Part shown: positions 35,084-47,369 of the stretch, one piece after another
Position numbering within the stretch: position 1 is the stretch's first letter
How the letters are laid out: every line of letters begins with the position of its first letter
DNA from: Phoronis australis
Lineage: Eukaryota; Phoronida; Phoronidae
NCBI GenBank assembly: GCA_002633005.1
Contig: NMRA01000397.1
Span: 183,325 to 247,324, forward strand
DNA: 64,000 bases
Direction of reading: 5' to 3'
The notes under the pieces: model-generated
Told to the model about the DNA's origin: nothing
Databases searched by the model: none
What the model saw: only the letters and a program-made list of their open reading frames with translations
Program-made: the position numbers and the translations under genes

Positions 35084-36780
35084 ACAAGAGCAACACGGAG
35101 CACTGAAACGCATCCACGACTGCACCGCAAACAGTGTGCTTTTAGGGGTTGTATTTAGTACCCTAAAAATGGCCATTAGATGGCTCAGAATACATTGAAC
35201 CATACAAAAATGGGAAGCTGTCTTCATCTCTAAGCTATTTGCCAAAATCATGAAACTCCATCTAAAAACTCCAAAGATACCAACATAAAGCAAATTGCCA
35301 TTAGGAACCACAGGCACAGATTCAAAATATGCACTAGGAGGCATCACAGATAAGTCGGTGCATTTAAAAAATTATCGTCAGAAAGCACAATTATGACAAA
35401 TTTCATAGGACTCAAATATAATAAAAGCAGCCACTAGGAGGTGTGTACTATGTCAAATCCATCTGAAAATGGAAAGATGTCATTGCTAATAAAACTGGAT
35501 ATCGAAGAAAACAGAAAAAAATTATCAAAGGTCCTACAGAGGGTTTAGGAGATATAGACACTGACACAAAAAACTACTACTAGGAGGAGTCAGTGTAGTT
35601 ACAGCTGTCTGAAGATAATCATAAGCAATCCTTTTCTCAGTAGAAACGTGTGAAATTTCATTATCATCCTTACAGTCGTTTGGTGAATAAATGGAGCACA
35701 TGGCAAAAAACAGGATTGTGAATAGTAAAAAATGGCTACCAGATGGCGCAAAATATGTTAAAATCCTTTTGAAAAGGGGAACACCTCATCGTTTCTTTAA
35801 CAAAAACCTATTTGCCATATTGCATAAAAATCCGCCCAGGAACACCAAAGAAACACAGGAAAATGGAAAAAACTAAATTGTCACCAGAGGGCATAGCATT
35901 TGTTGCATCTGTGCGAAAGTCATCACTGTCCGTTGTCAAATTCATGTAAACACTTTTGCTAAATTTAATAAAGATCATGCAGTGGGTTTAGAAGATATAG
36001 CTATTGGCGGGGAAAAAACTACCNACTACTACTAGGAGGAGTCAGTGTAGTTACAGCTGTCTGAAGATAATCATAAGCAATCCTTTTCTCAGTAGAAACG
36101 TGTGAAATTTCATTATCATCCTTACAGTCGTTTGGTGAATAAATGGAGCACATGGCAAAAAACAGAATCGTGAATAGTAAAAAATGGCTACCAGATGGCG
36201 CAAAATATGTTAAAATCCTTTTGAAAAGGGGAACACCTCATCGTTTCTTTAACAAAAACCTATTTGCCATATTGCATAAAAATCCGCCCAGGAACACCAA
36301 AGAAACACAGGAAAACGGAAAAAACTAAATTGTCACCAGAGGGCATAGCGTTTGTTGCATCTGTGCGAAAGTCATCACTGTCCGTTGTCAAATTCATGTA
36401 AACACTCTTGCTAAATTTAATAAAGATCATGCAGTGGGTTTAGGAGACATAGCTATTGGTGGGGAAAAACTGCCACTAGGAGGTGCCACAGTAGTCAAAG
36501 TCATTGGAAAATTATCGTCAACTGTCTTCTTCACACTAAGAAAGTATATGCCAATTTTCACAATCATCCTTGGGGCGAACGTCAAAAAGCAGACTCGAAA
36601 ACAGTAAACATGGCCACTAGGTGTTACAAAATACCTTGAATCCAACGGAAAATGGATACCTATGTGCCAAATATGAAAATCCATTGCGGTTCTTTGAAGA
36701 TGCAGAGGTATAAGTAACAAAAAATAAAACTGCAACTGGAGGACACACCAATTGTTGGATCTGTCCGAGTTATAAACTCT
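35084..36780 (+). repeat. 145-bp-periodic repeat array, third copy
   Basis: Head caagagcaacacggagcact at 35084. A-type motifs at 35170, 35733, 36185 and 36611, B-type at 35878 and 36330, and C-type near 35570, 36024 and 36470 continue the A-B-C order seen at 27.1 kb. The motif TGGCTACCAGATGGCGCAA (35733-35751) has one mismatch in the CTCF core. The array contains a 451-bp near-exact duplication across the single N at 36024, described separately. No tail palindrome is visible, so the 3' end looks truncated. Confidence 0.72.
35573..36475. repeat. 451-bp near-exact direct duplication around a single N
   Basis: 35573-36023 is repeated at 36025-36475 with only a handful of differences, and the N at 36024 is exactly at the junction. 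Both halves encode the same 61-codon chance frame (35691 and 36143). The length equals one A-B-C higher-order repeat, so either a recent unequal exchange or a failed overlap between two contigs explains it. Confidence 0.82.
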
Positions 36781-36784
36781 GTGA

Positions 36785-37760
36785 GCGTTCACCACAATGT
36801 TAGAAGCCTTTGAAAAACAAAAAAAGGTATATATGGATATTATTCTTGTCCAAAATTGGTGAGACATTACCATAAGAGACAAACTGTATTGATTCTAGAT
36901 AAGAATTATCATCTTATTAATACTATCTTTCAACAGCGTTTTGCCAAACTCATCAGTTACTAGGTAATCTTACATAATACAAGCCAAAAGTGTTCAACTA
37001 TGATATATGTCAGTTTCGGTGATGTACTTAATATTTATCCTGGACCTGATATCATAATTGTTCATTGATCTATATATGATAATGAAATAGAAATGACGCG
37101 TGTCCCCTGACCATTGCTATCAGTTAATCTGAACTAAGCACAAATGCCAAACCAGCAATGAAGTGCTGATTAGTTAGAGTGCATCAGTTGATGAATGTCT
37201 GTTCATCCAGAAGAGTTTGTTCTGTGATGGACAGCTTACGCAAAACAATGTGGACAATCATTAATATATAATTACCCATGCTATCTGGGATTATCTGGGA
37301 TACTGATCATTCTTGTTCCTCAGAACAAAAATAGAATTTGATTTGACAAAACAAAGAACAGTGCAGAAAATTTCTACTCTCGGGAAACTTATTTCAATCA
37401 GCAAATCAAACAACAAAGCACCAAGGTTCCAGCCTAGAAAAACATCACATCTTTTTTGAAATGAAGTTTAGTAGATTTTTCTAAAGAAATTGTTTTTCTT
37501 ATGCAGTTGTTATGAACTTTACATGACAGGATTTTATATTCAATCTATTTTATTGATATTAGCTAAATAGTAGATTCATGGGAAGAGATATAATAAAATG
37601 TGCCTGATGTCCGCAACTTTATATATGATTAGCTTTGTTTCGAAAGTAGCAAACCTAAAAACCTTGTGTGAGACATTTTTTCTGAAAAATGGGAGAATTT
37701 TATTGTATTTATGGGCTCAATGTAACATGATTCTTAAAAAAGTCAACAGAGAGACAGATA
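36785..37760. other. AT-rich noncoding stretch
   Basis: No repeats of the families described and no coding frame of interest. Confidence 0.55.
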
Positions 37761-37765
37761 TTGAA

Positions 37766-38220
37766 ATAAGAGCAATGCAGAACACTGAAATGTCCTCATC
37801 CACTGCACCACAAACGGTATGCTTCCAAGGGTGTTAATGATACATAAAATTGGACTAATAGGGTTAAAGCTGGAAATACACTGGTGTTGGGGCATTCCAG
37901 CCTTTACACCGCTCCGTCAAGGTTCATCAAAAAAACTATCAAACCATTTTGACAATAATCTAAGAACAGGAAATATCAAGAGTCCAAATGGCTAACAGGG
38001 GGTGTCATGGAAGTCTAAATTCTGTCTGATAATCCACTGGTGTCGCCAGATCACAGTCATAAACCCTCGAGTCAAGTTTCATAAAGTGTCAAGGCACTAA
38101 CTGTGACAATAATCAATGAACCAGCAATTTCTTGACAAGAGCTATAATGACCAGCAGGGGCAGCTACAATAGTCGAATCCACCTACATATATGTGAGGGC
38201 CAACTGACACCTCACTATTC
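37766..38220 (+). repeat. probable degraded copy of the 145-bp-periodic repeat (head region)
   Basis: Head-like gagcaatgcagaacactgaa followed by cactgcaccacaaacggtat matches the heads at 35.1 and 39.9 kb. The following sequence keeps phrases such as catcaaaaaaactatcaaac, but no clean CTCF-like motif. A near motif ccagcaggggcagc (38151) lacks one base of the consensus. Confidence 0.4.
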
Positions 38221-38545
38221 ACTAGGTCATGCTCAGTACATGAAATGGCACTTTAATTGTGACAAATCAACTTGTAGAGCTTGACCTCAAGCAGTAATGA
38301 ACTGTCAGATGTTTCGAAGCCCAGAAATAATCTAATATTTGATTACAAGCTAAAATCCTAGACCAATTTCATAATAGTAAGTAATCTTAATCAAAAGTTG
38401 TTTTTTGTGATGGAATGTGGTTTTGTAAGAGCTTCAACCATTATAAAACTCATCTCACCTTGAATAACTAAATATTTATAGGCTTGTGAAGAACATACAG
38501 TTCATAATTGTTCAAGTTCTCATTGCTCCAGGCCATTCTTGTGGG

Positions 38546-39375
38546 ATTGTTCTGAAACCCCCTCAACCCCCACACCCCTCAACCCATGACCCCTTCGATC
38601 CACAACCCACTGGACCCACGACCTGTGGCAATAGAGGTATCTGTGCACTTTTTACATATTTCATAATCTTATTACGTCACAAGGTAACTTTCCCATAAGA
38701 CATACCTACATGTGAGTCTGCTCTGGCTGAAGTCTGGTAATTAAAAACAGAAATTGGCGTGAGAACGCTGCTGGTCTAGAATAGTGCATTGTGAGAGTGC
38801 TATTGTTGTCACGGAAATAGTTCCACAAGCGGCTATCAATGGCTCAGTTCTAATAAACTTAGGGAGAGAGCACGTTAACGTGAATATACATAATTTCATA
38901 TTTTTATTATTTGCCTTATATTGTATATTCGTTTATAATATACTCCATATAACATTACAATACTTTTTAGTTAAGAGTTTGTTTTTTCAAACTGTATTTA
39001 CTGGTGACATTACACTGTTGGTTCCTCGCACTCTTTGCAAAAATTTGAATTTGCAATTCACTGAAGAGCAGACGAGATGATCACACTCTGCCGGGAACGA
39101 CATTTGTAACGTTGGTAAGTCTTTGATTTGATTGTGTTTTTTTCTGATTTTGGATTTCAAACGTGCCAAATCGACTGCCTAAATTGCAAGAAAACAGTGA
39201 AAAGCCAGCCGAGCCCACGGCCCAATTCACTGGTCTTACAAACCGATGCTTGTTCTATGTTCAGATTGATTCGAGCTTGTGTAGACTGGGTCAATGGTGT
39301 TGTGGGTCATGGGAGTTGTGGAGGTCATGAGTTGAGGGGAGTGGGTCGAGGAGGTCGAGGGGGTTTCAGAACAAT
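38546..39375. repeat. inverted pair of proline-codon-like CCC/GGG minisatellites
   Basis: attgttctgaaaccccctc (38546-38564) is the perfect complement of gagggggtttcagaacaat (39357-39375). Inside each arm is a degenerate minisatellite (cccatgacccc / gggtcatggg) of about 80 bp. About 670 bp separate the arms. It may be the ends of a transposon. Confidence 0.55.
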
Positions 39376-39602
39376 CCATTCTTGTGGCATAACTTTAGTA
39401 ACAGTGCAATCATCAAGCCAGTCTGGTCTAAGTTACTAACAGCTTCTTAAAATGTACTGCAAAATCCATTTTCTGACCATTTTTTTGACCAATGTTTCAA
39501 ATGGATCTATCAGTGTTGTGGATGCCACACTTTTTCAAAACTGTGTTTAATGGTAGCTGTGGAACAAAACCAGAACATGGAAGACCATTTAATACATTGT
39601 GC

Positions 39603-41045
39603 TACCGTATTTGCCCTAATAAGAGCCCAACATTTCAGGAGGGGGGCGCAAACACAGTTGAAACCCTGTCTCCGAAACGGATGAAATTGGAAGCTAGGAT
39701 TTATTAAATTTACGTGCTGTAACGTACCTGTAACCTATTGACAGACTTTCCACAAAGTTGTGGTGCATTGCTATCAAACGTTGTTAAATTACAATCCTTT
39801 TTCAGAAAATTATATGGAAATCTCAGGGCGAAAACTCGCCGACTGATGCGTCGCTACCTTGCGATCGACAATAGGGCAATTTGAATTCTAGAATAACAAG
39901 AGCAACGCGGAGTGTTGAAATGCACCCACGATTGCACCGCAAACGGTGTACTTCTAAGGTTGTTTATTTATTTCATAAAAATAGTCACTAGATGGCGCAA
40001 AAACATCCAATCTATCTGAAAACATGAACATACCATCGCTCCTTCAATAAAAAGCTACACACCAAATTTCATAAAAATCTGTCAAAGAACATCAGAGAAA
40101 CAAAGGAAAACGGAATAAATGAAATTGCCACTAAGGGGCACAGCGTTCTTTAGATCCGCCTGAAAGACGTCGTCGTCATCTGTTATTAGCTTCATATAAA
40201 TAAAATCATTAAATTTAATCAAGATCCCGCAGTGTGTTTAGGAGATGCAGCTATAGGCACAAAACAAAACTACCACTAGGAGGCATCACAGAAGCCAAAC
40301 GGTTTTGGAGATAGAGCAGCGGATGCAGAATGGACGGACAGACAGACAAAGACTCAACAAACTACCTGAAATCCTCCTCAAGTTTTTCAAATAGCGTCCC
40401 TAAGATTTTTAGGTTGCTATGTAGTCTGGATTAACCGCAGATTAAGTCCAAATCTGTGCTATATCGCACCCCGCAACACGAGAAAAATCTGGATGAACAC
40501 ACATTGTTGTCACGTGACGTTTGTTTTGAAGTAAGTCTGCAGGTGTGTGCCAAGTTAGCAAGCGCGTGCGTGTCATCAGAGTTCATTTGCCAGAGTAGCA
40601 GGCCTGCATGTACTATGTAGCGTGCGCTTCTTGGCCACATGCTTTGAACACTGGTCAAGTTTTTTTAGTCTTCGATTCGCGGTTTTCATGTGTACAAAGA
40701 AATCTGGATTCCTGCTGAGGGAGAAGGAAGATCTGTACGGGAAAGATAACAATGCAACCCCCTTTACAAGTACATCGCGTCTGTTCTGAAGGGCCTGACC
40801 ATAATGGGACACAAGATCAGCAAAACTTTTGTGTTCTTTAGAACAGCAGAAGTTTGAAGTGCATAGTGACATAGCGGCGAGGCTCGTGGTCTAGAAATTC
40901 CGCACACAATGATTTTTTCAGGAACTGTAGGTAAGGCATTTTTCGCATGAATACACGTTCATGGGCTAAGCGCTTATTTTAGCGAAGTCTCAAAACGTGT
41001 GGGGGTGCTTATAGGGACATGGGCGATTATTAGGGCAAATACGAT
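39603..41045 (+). mobile_element. family R transposon, copy R2, interrupted by the 145-bp repeat
   Basis: Left end taccgtatttgccctaataa at 39603 and right end gggcgattattagggcaaat to about 41045 give TIRs like those of R1. The interior matches R1 in order (gattgcaatg-type gtggtgcattgctatcaaa, gacgtttgtttt, gcggttttcatgtgtacaaa). A 454-bp insertion of the 145-bp-periodic repeat sits at 39897-40350. Its right third (from 40899) is also present at 47371. Confidence 0.7.
39897..40350 (+). repeat. 145-bp-periodic repeat inserted in a family R transposon
   Basis: A single A-B-C trimer with head (caagagcaacgcggagtg) and a short tail (gacggacagacagacaaa). Motifs: A 39982-40000 (TAGTCACTAGATGGCGCAA), B 40125-40143, C 40270-40288. 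The flanks gaattctagaataa and gactcaacaaactacc are contiguous in the related element at 29.17-29.21 kb (gaattcttgaataa, then gactcaacaaattacc). This copy therefore interrupts family R and marks the ends of a mobile unit of about 454 bp. I see no convincing target-site duplication. Confidence 0.75.
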
Positions 41046-44000
41046 ATACATATTTCATGGTAAAAATGATGAAATAGATTTTCACTTGTCCTAAATTGGT
41101 GAGATTTTACCAGACTGTCAGTTCTTCACATGTCTAGAAATCAATGCTTATTTGAAAAAGTTTACTTTTAGACCAATCTAAAAAACATAAAGCAGTCTAA
41201 ATGAATGGTTATTTTTGACAGTAGTTGAGTTTACAGCAGCTTTAAAACACACTGACATAGTAAAGCAACAGAGTTCCTCTGCCGAATCTGAATTACAGAT
41301 TATCCATATGCTTGTGACCCAGATAAATACACCAAAGGATTTTTTCACCTGATGCTGGTATGTTATTACTTTTCCTTCATTATTTATGTGGACAATATAA
41401 ATAGAAGCTTTAGCAGGTGCAATAATAAGCTGAGAGCAACATGAAAGCGCTATTATAAGTGAACCATGGTGAAATCAATTGAAAAAAGGTTCATTTTCAA
41501 TTCAAAATTAGGAAAAAAATACAACTTGGACTGTAGTCTTGAAAAAAGGAATCCTATAACCTATACCCCTTAACCATCCGAGGTAGCCCAACCATACCAC
41601 TGGAATGTAAGCTAAGACAAGTTTCACAACAAGTTTTCCAAATAAACAAAACATGCAATAAAGCCAACAATAAGAGAAAAATGAATAACAGCAATCGGGA
41701 GCCTTGAAATGCACCCAAGAGAGTACCGCAAACAGTGTGCATCTATGGGTCTCGTTAGTATCAGAAAAATGGCCATTAGAATGCGTCAAACCCATCGGAA
41801 TTGTGCAAGTGGCATAGGCTCTGTAAAACATATACCGTATTCACCCTAACAACATGCCCCTATAAGCGCCTCCCCCACGCATTTTCAGACTTGGCTGAAA
41901 TAACTGCCCAGCCCATGAACGTGTACATGCGAAAAATGTCTTACCCACTAAACTAAAATTCAACAGTAACGTCTTCAATTTGTCAACAAAATTTGGCAGT
42001 CCTGAAAAAATCATTAGGCGCGGAATTTCTAGACCACCAGCCTCGCCGCTATATGTCAGTATTTAGCCCTGACTTATACACTTCAAACTTCTGCCGTGCT
42101 CTAAAAAGAACGCAAGTTTTGCTGATCTTGCAAGGAACGTGTCCCACTATGGTCTGGCCTTTCAGAACAGACACAGTGTACATGTCAACGGGATTGAATC
42201 CAACGCATACAGATCAGATTCCACATCTTCTCCCTCATCAGGATTCCAAATTTCTCTGTACATGTAAAAACTGGTGTTAAAAGCACGTGGCCAGGAAGCG
42301 CGCGCTACAACTTGTCATCGCAGACATTATTCTTCGGGACTTATCTGTTCACAACTTCTTCGGGACTTATCTATTCACAACAAGTAGTATAGCATCGGCA
42401 AGAAATAAATATTGACATTAATTTCTGACAATTTCTAATACCATAAAAAACTTTTGAGTTATCTGTAAGAGGGATTGTTTAATTAATCATAATTAATGTT
42501 TTTACAGATGAGACCGGCATTAGTGCTGAATAAAACATGTTCTAATTTACTACTTGTGCTAATTTCTTGAGATACAATACATATCTAGGTCGTTAGGTTA
42601 GATTGCGTTTACTCTGACAATTTGAACTCTGGTGACACGCATGCGCTCCCTTACTCACACATGTAGACGAACTTCAAAAACAAATGTCACGTGACAACAA
42701 CATGTGTGTTCGTCCAGAGGTTTTTTTCATGCTACCAGGTAAACCTACGATCACAGATGGCACGATCTAGCACAAATTTAGACTTAACCTGCCGTTAATC
42801 CCAACTCCACAGGAACTTAAAAATCTTAGGAATGCTATTTGGAAAACTTAAGGAGGATTTCAGGTAAATTGCTTGAGTCAAAACTGTATTTTTATTCAAG
42901 CATTCAAGTTGCCATATCGACGATTGCAAGACAGTTATGTCTCAGTCGGTGAGTTTTCACCCTGGGATTTCAGCACAATTTTCTGTAAAATGATGGTAAT
43001 TTAACAACAAAGTTTGATGCAATGTACCACAATTTTGTAGAAAGTCTGTCATAGGTTACCGATACGTCACAGCGCATAAATATGATGAATCTTTGCTTCC
43101 GATTTCACCTGTTTCAGAGACCCGGTTTCAAATGAAGGGGGGTTCAAACTGTTTGAAAAACCCAGTTTGATCGAGCAGCTAACTAGAACTCGAAGGACTC
43201 TTGTTATTTTGGTAATATATAGATTATGTTGCACAGCAACGTATGTATATTTATATATGTTTTTATCATCATAGTTGCGCATGCCAACTTCACGTGTTAT
43301 ATTGCATTTGTCATTTCTGATGTCCATTTCACTGTGAACTAGTTGTAAATAGTAGCCTGAAAATGAGATACGTGTCTCGAAATATCGCTTTTCAAAATAT
43401 GTTACCTACTGGTGTCGTTTGGATTTCTGTTGCACTGTTGTGAAGTAAAGACAAGGTCTCTATTTAGAGAGTTGGAAAGAACTGAGATTAAACTAGTAAA
43501 AACAGATCAAAGTCGTGTTTTCATATATACATATACATACACATATATACCTTACTTTATACAATAAAACTCCTATCCTCAGTAGGCAAATCTTACGCTA
43601 ACAGGATTTACATGCAATTGCACGAGAAAGCGTGCACTGTCTGGCTTAAGCTTGTTTAGGCGTTGGGGTAACAAAACCCCGAATGTTAGCGGAGGAGATG
43701 TCTCCCAGTATCAACCATCTTGAACAATGGCTATCCCTTGATTTTTAGCTGTTTACGTATTGGTTATTATTTTAGAAAACCCCAACAAACTAGCTTTCTA
43801 CAAGTAAACATCACCAAACTTCAATTTTGTTGGTGTTTGAAAACTGGTCAAGTTTTGTTTGGTTGATATTGCAAAATAGTTTGCCAGTGAAGTCAGAGAA
43901 TGCTGTTAACAAATAAATAAAAGAAATTCAGCATAAGCCACAACATAATTCCATGAGCAAATAATCAAGACATTAAAGCTAGATGATGTTCAAAATCGGT

Positions 44001-45605
44001 GTTTTTAGTTTGTAGATTAAACTGATTTGCAAATGCTTTGTTTTTATTGCAAAAAGCCCAGGTGAACCTAATAACTTTAAATACCAGACTAAATGAATCT
44101 ATCAACTGAAGGTGCCTAATGGATTCCTTTGATCTATTCTAAGAATATTTTGACTAGGGATGTACCTCTTAACATTTTGAGAGGTATCTAAACACATACT
44201 TCTGGTAAACACAAGACATCCAAATTCTCAACCATCATGGACTAAATCTTACCACAACACTGGGCAGTTAGCTGGGTTTAGATTGGCAGGACCATCTAAT
44301 TCTTGGAACTGGTAATAATTCTATTACATTAAAAAGTAGCTGTTTCTACGTTTAAGCACGGCCAAGCAGCTAGTGTATGGGAAATGCCGAGGAGACATAG
44401 CTACACCTTCAAGTGAACATTAGTGTTCATCGAAAGAGACAGGGATATTTCTTAAAGAGACTGTTTTTATTTTAAAGCTTCAATCAAAATTTCTGTCAGA
44501 TTTAGACTAGGCGTGCGGCTGCGGTATTCTTTCCCCAGACAGTAAAAACATTTTTCTTTCCAGAACATTTGACCCTGCTGTAACAATGTACAGTAATGAG
44601 CTATTCTTTAAAGTGAAAACTAAGGAAGCATTAAAAATACCATCATTGTACACGAAGTTTACAATGTATTTACAAATGTCACGGCACATATGTTCATACT
44701 AAGGTAGAAAGCCAGCTAGCTGTATTAAGACAATTGTCAACTTACAACTAGGTAGCAGTGTCTTGAACTCCGTTAGACACCGAAATTTCACACAACCTGG
44801 GTAGCTCAGCTCTTCACCTCGAGGTGAAATTTATATCAACATGTAGAGCTAATGACCGGTAGGGGTGCTTGCATAACCTTTGAAATCAGCTGACACTCAC
44901 CTTGCCCAATGTAGCCGTTTAAGTGAAAACGTTACATTTATGTACTTCTTTGCCTTTTGTAACAAAGAAAGTCACGGTCATCATTTTGAAAACAATGTGC
45001 TCGTGACACGTGTGCACGAGCCATTTGCTACTGAAATTTTGTGATATCTCTCAGCGTTTGTTGGTATTAAAATGCTAAGAACCTGTAAATAAATGAAACC
45101 AGTTCCGATTGTAATAACATGTACGTATTACCTCATGGAAGAGAAGAAAAGTTGATTGAAGAATCGGGGAAATTGGCCAATAGGTCACGTAATGGTGCTG
45201 AAAGCTGACCCAAGAGACCCCAACACAAATGTAGCAGCAAAATAACGGTAGAACGCTCATTAAGTTCACTCAAGGAAAAATTAAGTTTTTAGTGACATCC
45301 TTAATTTAGCAGCCACAGGCCCCAAGAAGTATATACGTGATAGAAGCCGAAGGGAGTGAAATTAAGCTGACAGACTGACGTCACCCAGGCCGTTGAGCTG
45401 ACGGACTGACATTACCAAGGCCTGAGTACGATACAGACCACCCCCCCTCCATATCCGCGAAAAAAGGGCCCGTGAGAAAAAAATAGAACTTATACCTCGA
45501 TTCTAAATGGAGGGCCAGTGCACTACCTGGGACCAAGGTGGGGACCAAGGTGGGGACCAAGGTGGTGCCAAAAGGGGCACAGCAAAGGTCTGTGCTAGAG
45601 TGGGC
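40899..45605. repeat. duplicated block, copy 1
   Basis: Colinear with 47371-52613. The first 664 bp (40899-41562 against 47371-48034) look identical base for base; beyond that the copies differ by scattered substitutions and indels. It contains the right part of R2, all of R3, the remains of a dispersed repeat (43570-43640) and a 12-bp minisatellite (45529-45565, three units of gggaccaaggtg). No coding exon is recognisable. Confidence 0.85.
41833..43160 (-). mobile_element. family R transposon, inverted copy R3
   Basis: Starts with taccgtattcaccctaacaa at 41833, the TIR of the family, and runs as the reverse complement of R1/R2: frames around 41993-42280 match the complement of 40576-40872. 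The distal end near 43130 lacks the TIR and passes into aaggggggttcaaactgttt, so it is truncated or rearranged there. R2 and R3 face each other across about 790 bp. Confidence 0.62.
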
Positions 45606-46370
45606 CAGACGGAGTTTGTGTGAAAGGTACATTTTATATAATATATACTTGTCGCCAAAATTTCATTCTTGACATCTTAACAGGATTCCCAAAACATAAC
45701 GCAAAACCAAGTGAGCGCACTTTTCATTGGACAGTCCTTCACAAAAATGCAACTGACCAACCATAAAAGGGAAGCTTCGTTTGCAAATTGCATTCTACAC
45801 TCAGAAGACATCTTATAGGTCGGATCTTGCATTCTCGACAATTTCCGTCACTTTCTAGTACTTTGTGCCTTGATCTTCGCCGATCTATCGCTTTGAAATG
45901 CTGATAAGTTTAAATATACTTTAACTTTCATCTGATTTTTTGAAGAGAAATATATGTTTAAAATCTGTAACATTTGAAAATCCATATGCAGTGATTTTTA
46001 GGTCCTGAAAGTACGTAGAATATTGATAAATCCGTAACGTTGGCGGCCCTGAGGTTGAATCCATCGTTGACAGGACAGGTGCCATTGTCTCCTTCACGTA
46101 AACTCCTTTGATAAATTACACAAAGATTCATATCCAGGAAAACCTCAACATAAAGATGATAAAGATTCATCAAGGAACTTGGAAGATGTAGAGATAGAGA
46201 AAAATAGTTTCTACAAGGAGGTGCCACAGTTGGTAGACTCCCCGAAAATGAATGTGAGCCATCCTCCCATCAGGAGGAACACATGCTCCAAATTTTATGA
46301 AGATTCATCCAAGAATTTGATAATTAAATCAAATACATGCTGTGCAGTTACAGAGGGATAAAAACAAATT

Positions 46371-47190
46371 TCCTAAAAGCAATACAAAGCATTGAAATGC
46401 TTCTAGGTGTGTTCATTAGTTTCAACAAGAGCAATACAAAGCATTGAAATGCTTCTAGGTGTGTTCATTAGTTTCAACAAGAGCAATACAAAGCATTGAA
46501 ATGCTTCTAGGTGTGTTCATTAGTTTCAACAAGAGCAACGCAGAGCGTTGAAATGCGCCCACAATTGCACCGTATACGGTATCCTTCTAGTGTTGTTTAT
46601 TGGTACCATAAAGTGGCCAGTAGAGGGCATATATGTAGTATGTTGTACTGTGCAAAATGGAAAGGGATGGTCATTGTCTCCTCAATAGGCTAGGGGCAAA
46701 ATGTGAGTGATCTTCATAATACAAGCACATCCTATACATCAGTTGCTTAAAGCACCACAGAAACATAGAATTAAAAACAAATTTACCAACATACGAGGTT
46801 AGCACAGCATTAGAATGCCAGAAACAAATTTCTACTTGGAACTTTTCCTTCATAGTCACGAAGAAACACAAAGTATACACCTGAAGACCTATGAAAATAC
46901 AGAGGTCAATGTAAAATACTAAAATTGCCACTAGAGGCATACGGGTAGTCAGAATCATCCTAAAGTCGTCATCGTCCGTTGTCAACATCACATAAATACA
47001 CTTGCTAAATTTAGTAAAGATCCTGCAAACGGTTTGGGAGATACAGCCATGGGCGCAAAAAAAACTGCCACTATGAGACACAGTGGAGCTCTTCGAAAGA
47101 AGTTGTTATCTCTTGTCATGTTGATAGGAAACTTGCAAATTTCACAAATATCCAGAAAAAGCTTTATAGGAGATACAGATAAAGTTGGAC
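46371..47190 (+). repeat. 145-bp-periodic repeat with a triplicated head
   Basis: Three tandem 52-bp copies of a shortened head (aatacaaagcattgaaatgc at 46381, 46433 and 46485) precede a fuller head at 46531 (caagagcaacgcagagcg). A CTCF-like motif follows at 46614-46632 (TGGCCAGTAGAGGGCATAT, one mismatch in the 14-base core), and degraded ones at about 46925 and 47066. The 145-bp phrases 'aaatttagtaaagatcctgc' and 'ggagatacag' recur. The end is eroded. Confidence 0.62.
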
Positions 47191-47243
47191 CTGGAGAGTT
47201 CTAGCAGACCTCCTCCATAACCACTGTGACTAGTCACTGATAA

Positions 47244-47369
47244 GTGACCTGATGCATGTCCAACATGCTATTAACATATCTCACCTTCCACAAGTAGGGA
47301 TGTGACCTGATGCATGTCCAACATGCTATTAACATATCTCACCTTCCACAAGTAGGGAAGTGACCTGAT
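47244..47369. repeat. two tandem copies of a 58-bp unit next to an N join
   Basis: gtgacctgatgcatgtcc occurs at 47244 and 47302, and a third partial gtgacctgat ends at the N (47370). The near-identity and the position at a contig end suggest a possible assembly stutter. Confidence 0.75.

Noticed and set aside
38101-38180. ccagcaggggcagc as another CTCF-like site
   Set aside because: One base is missing relative to the consensus spacing, so the half-sites are out of register.
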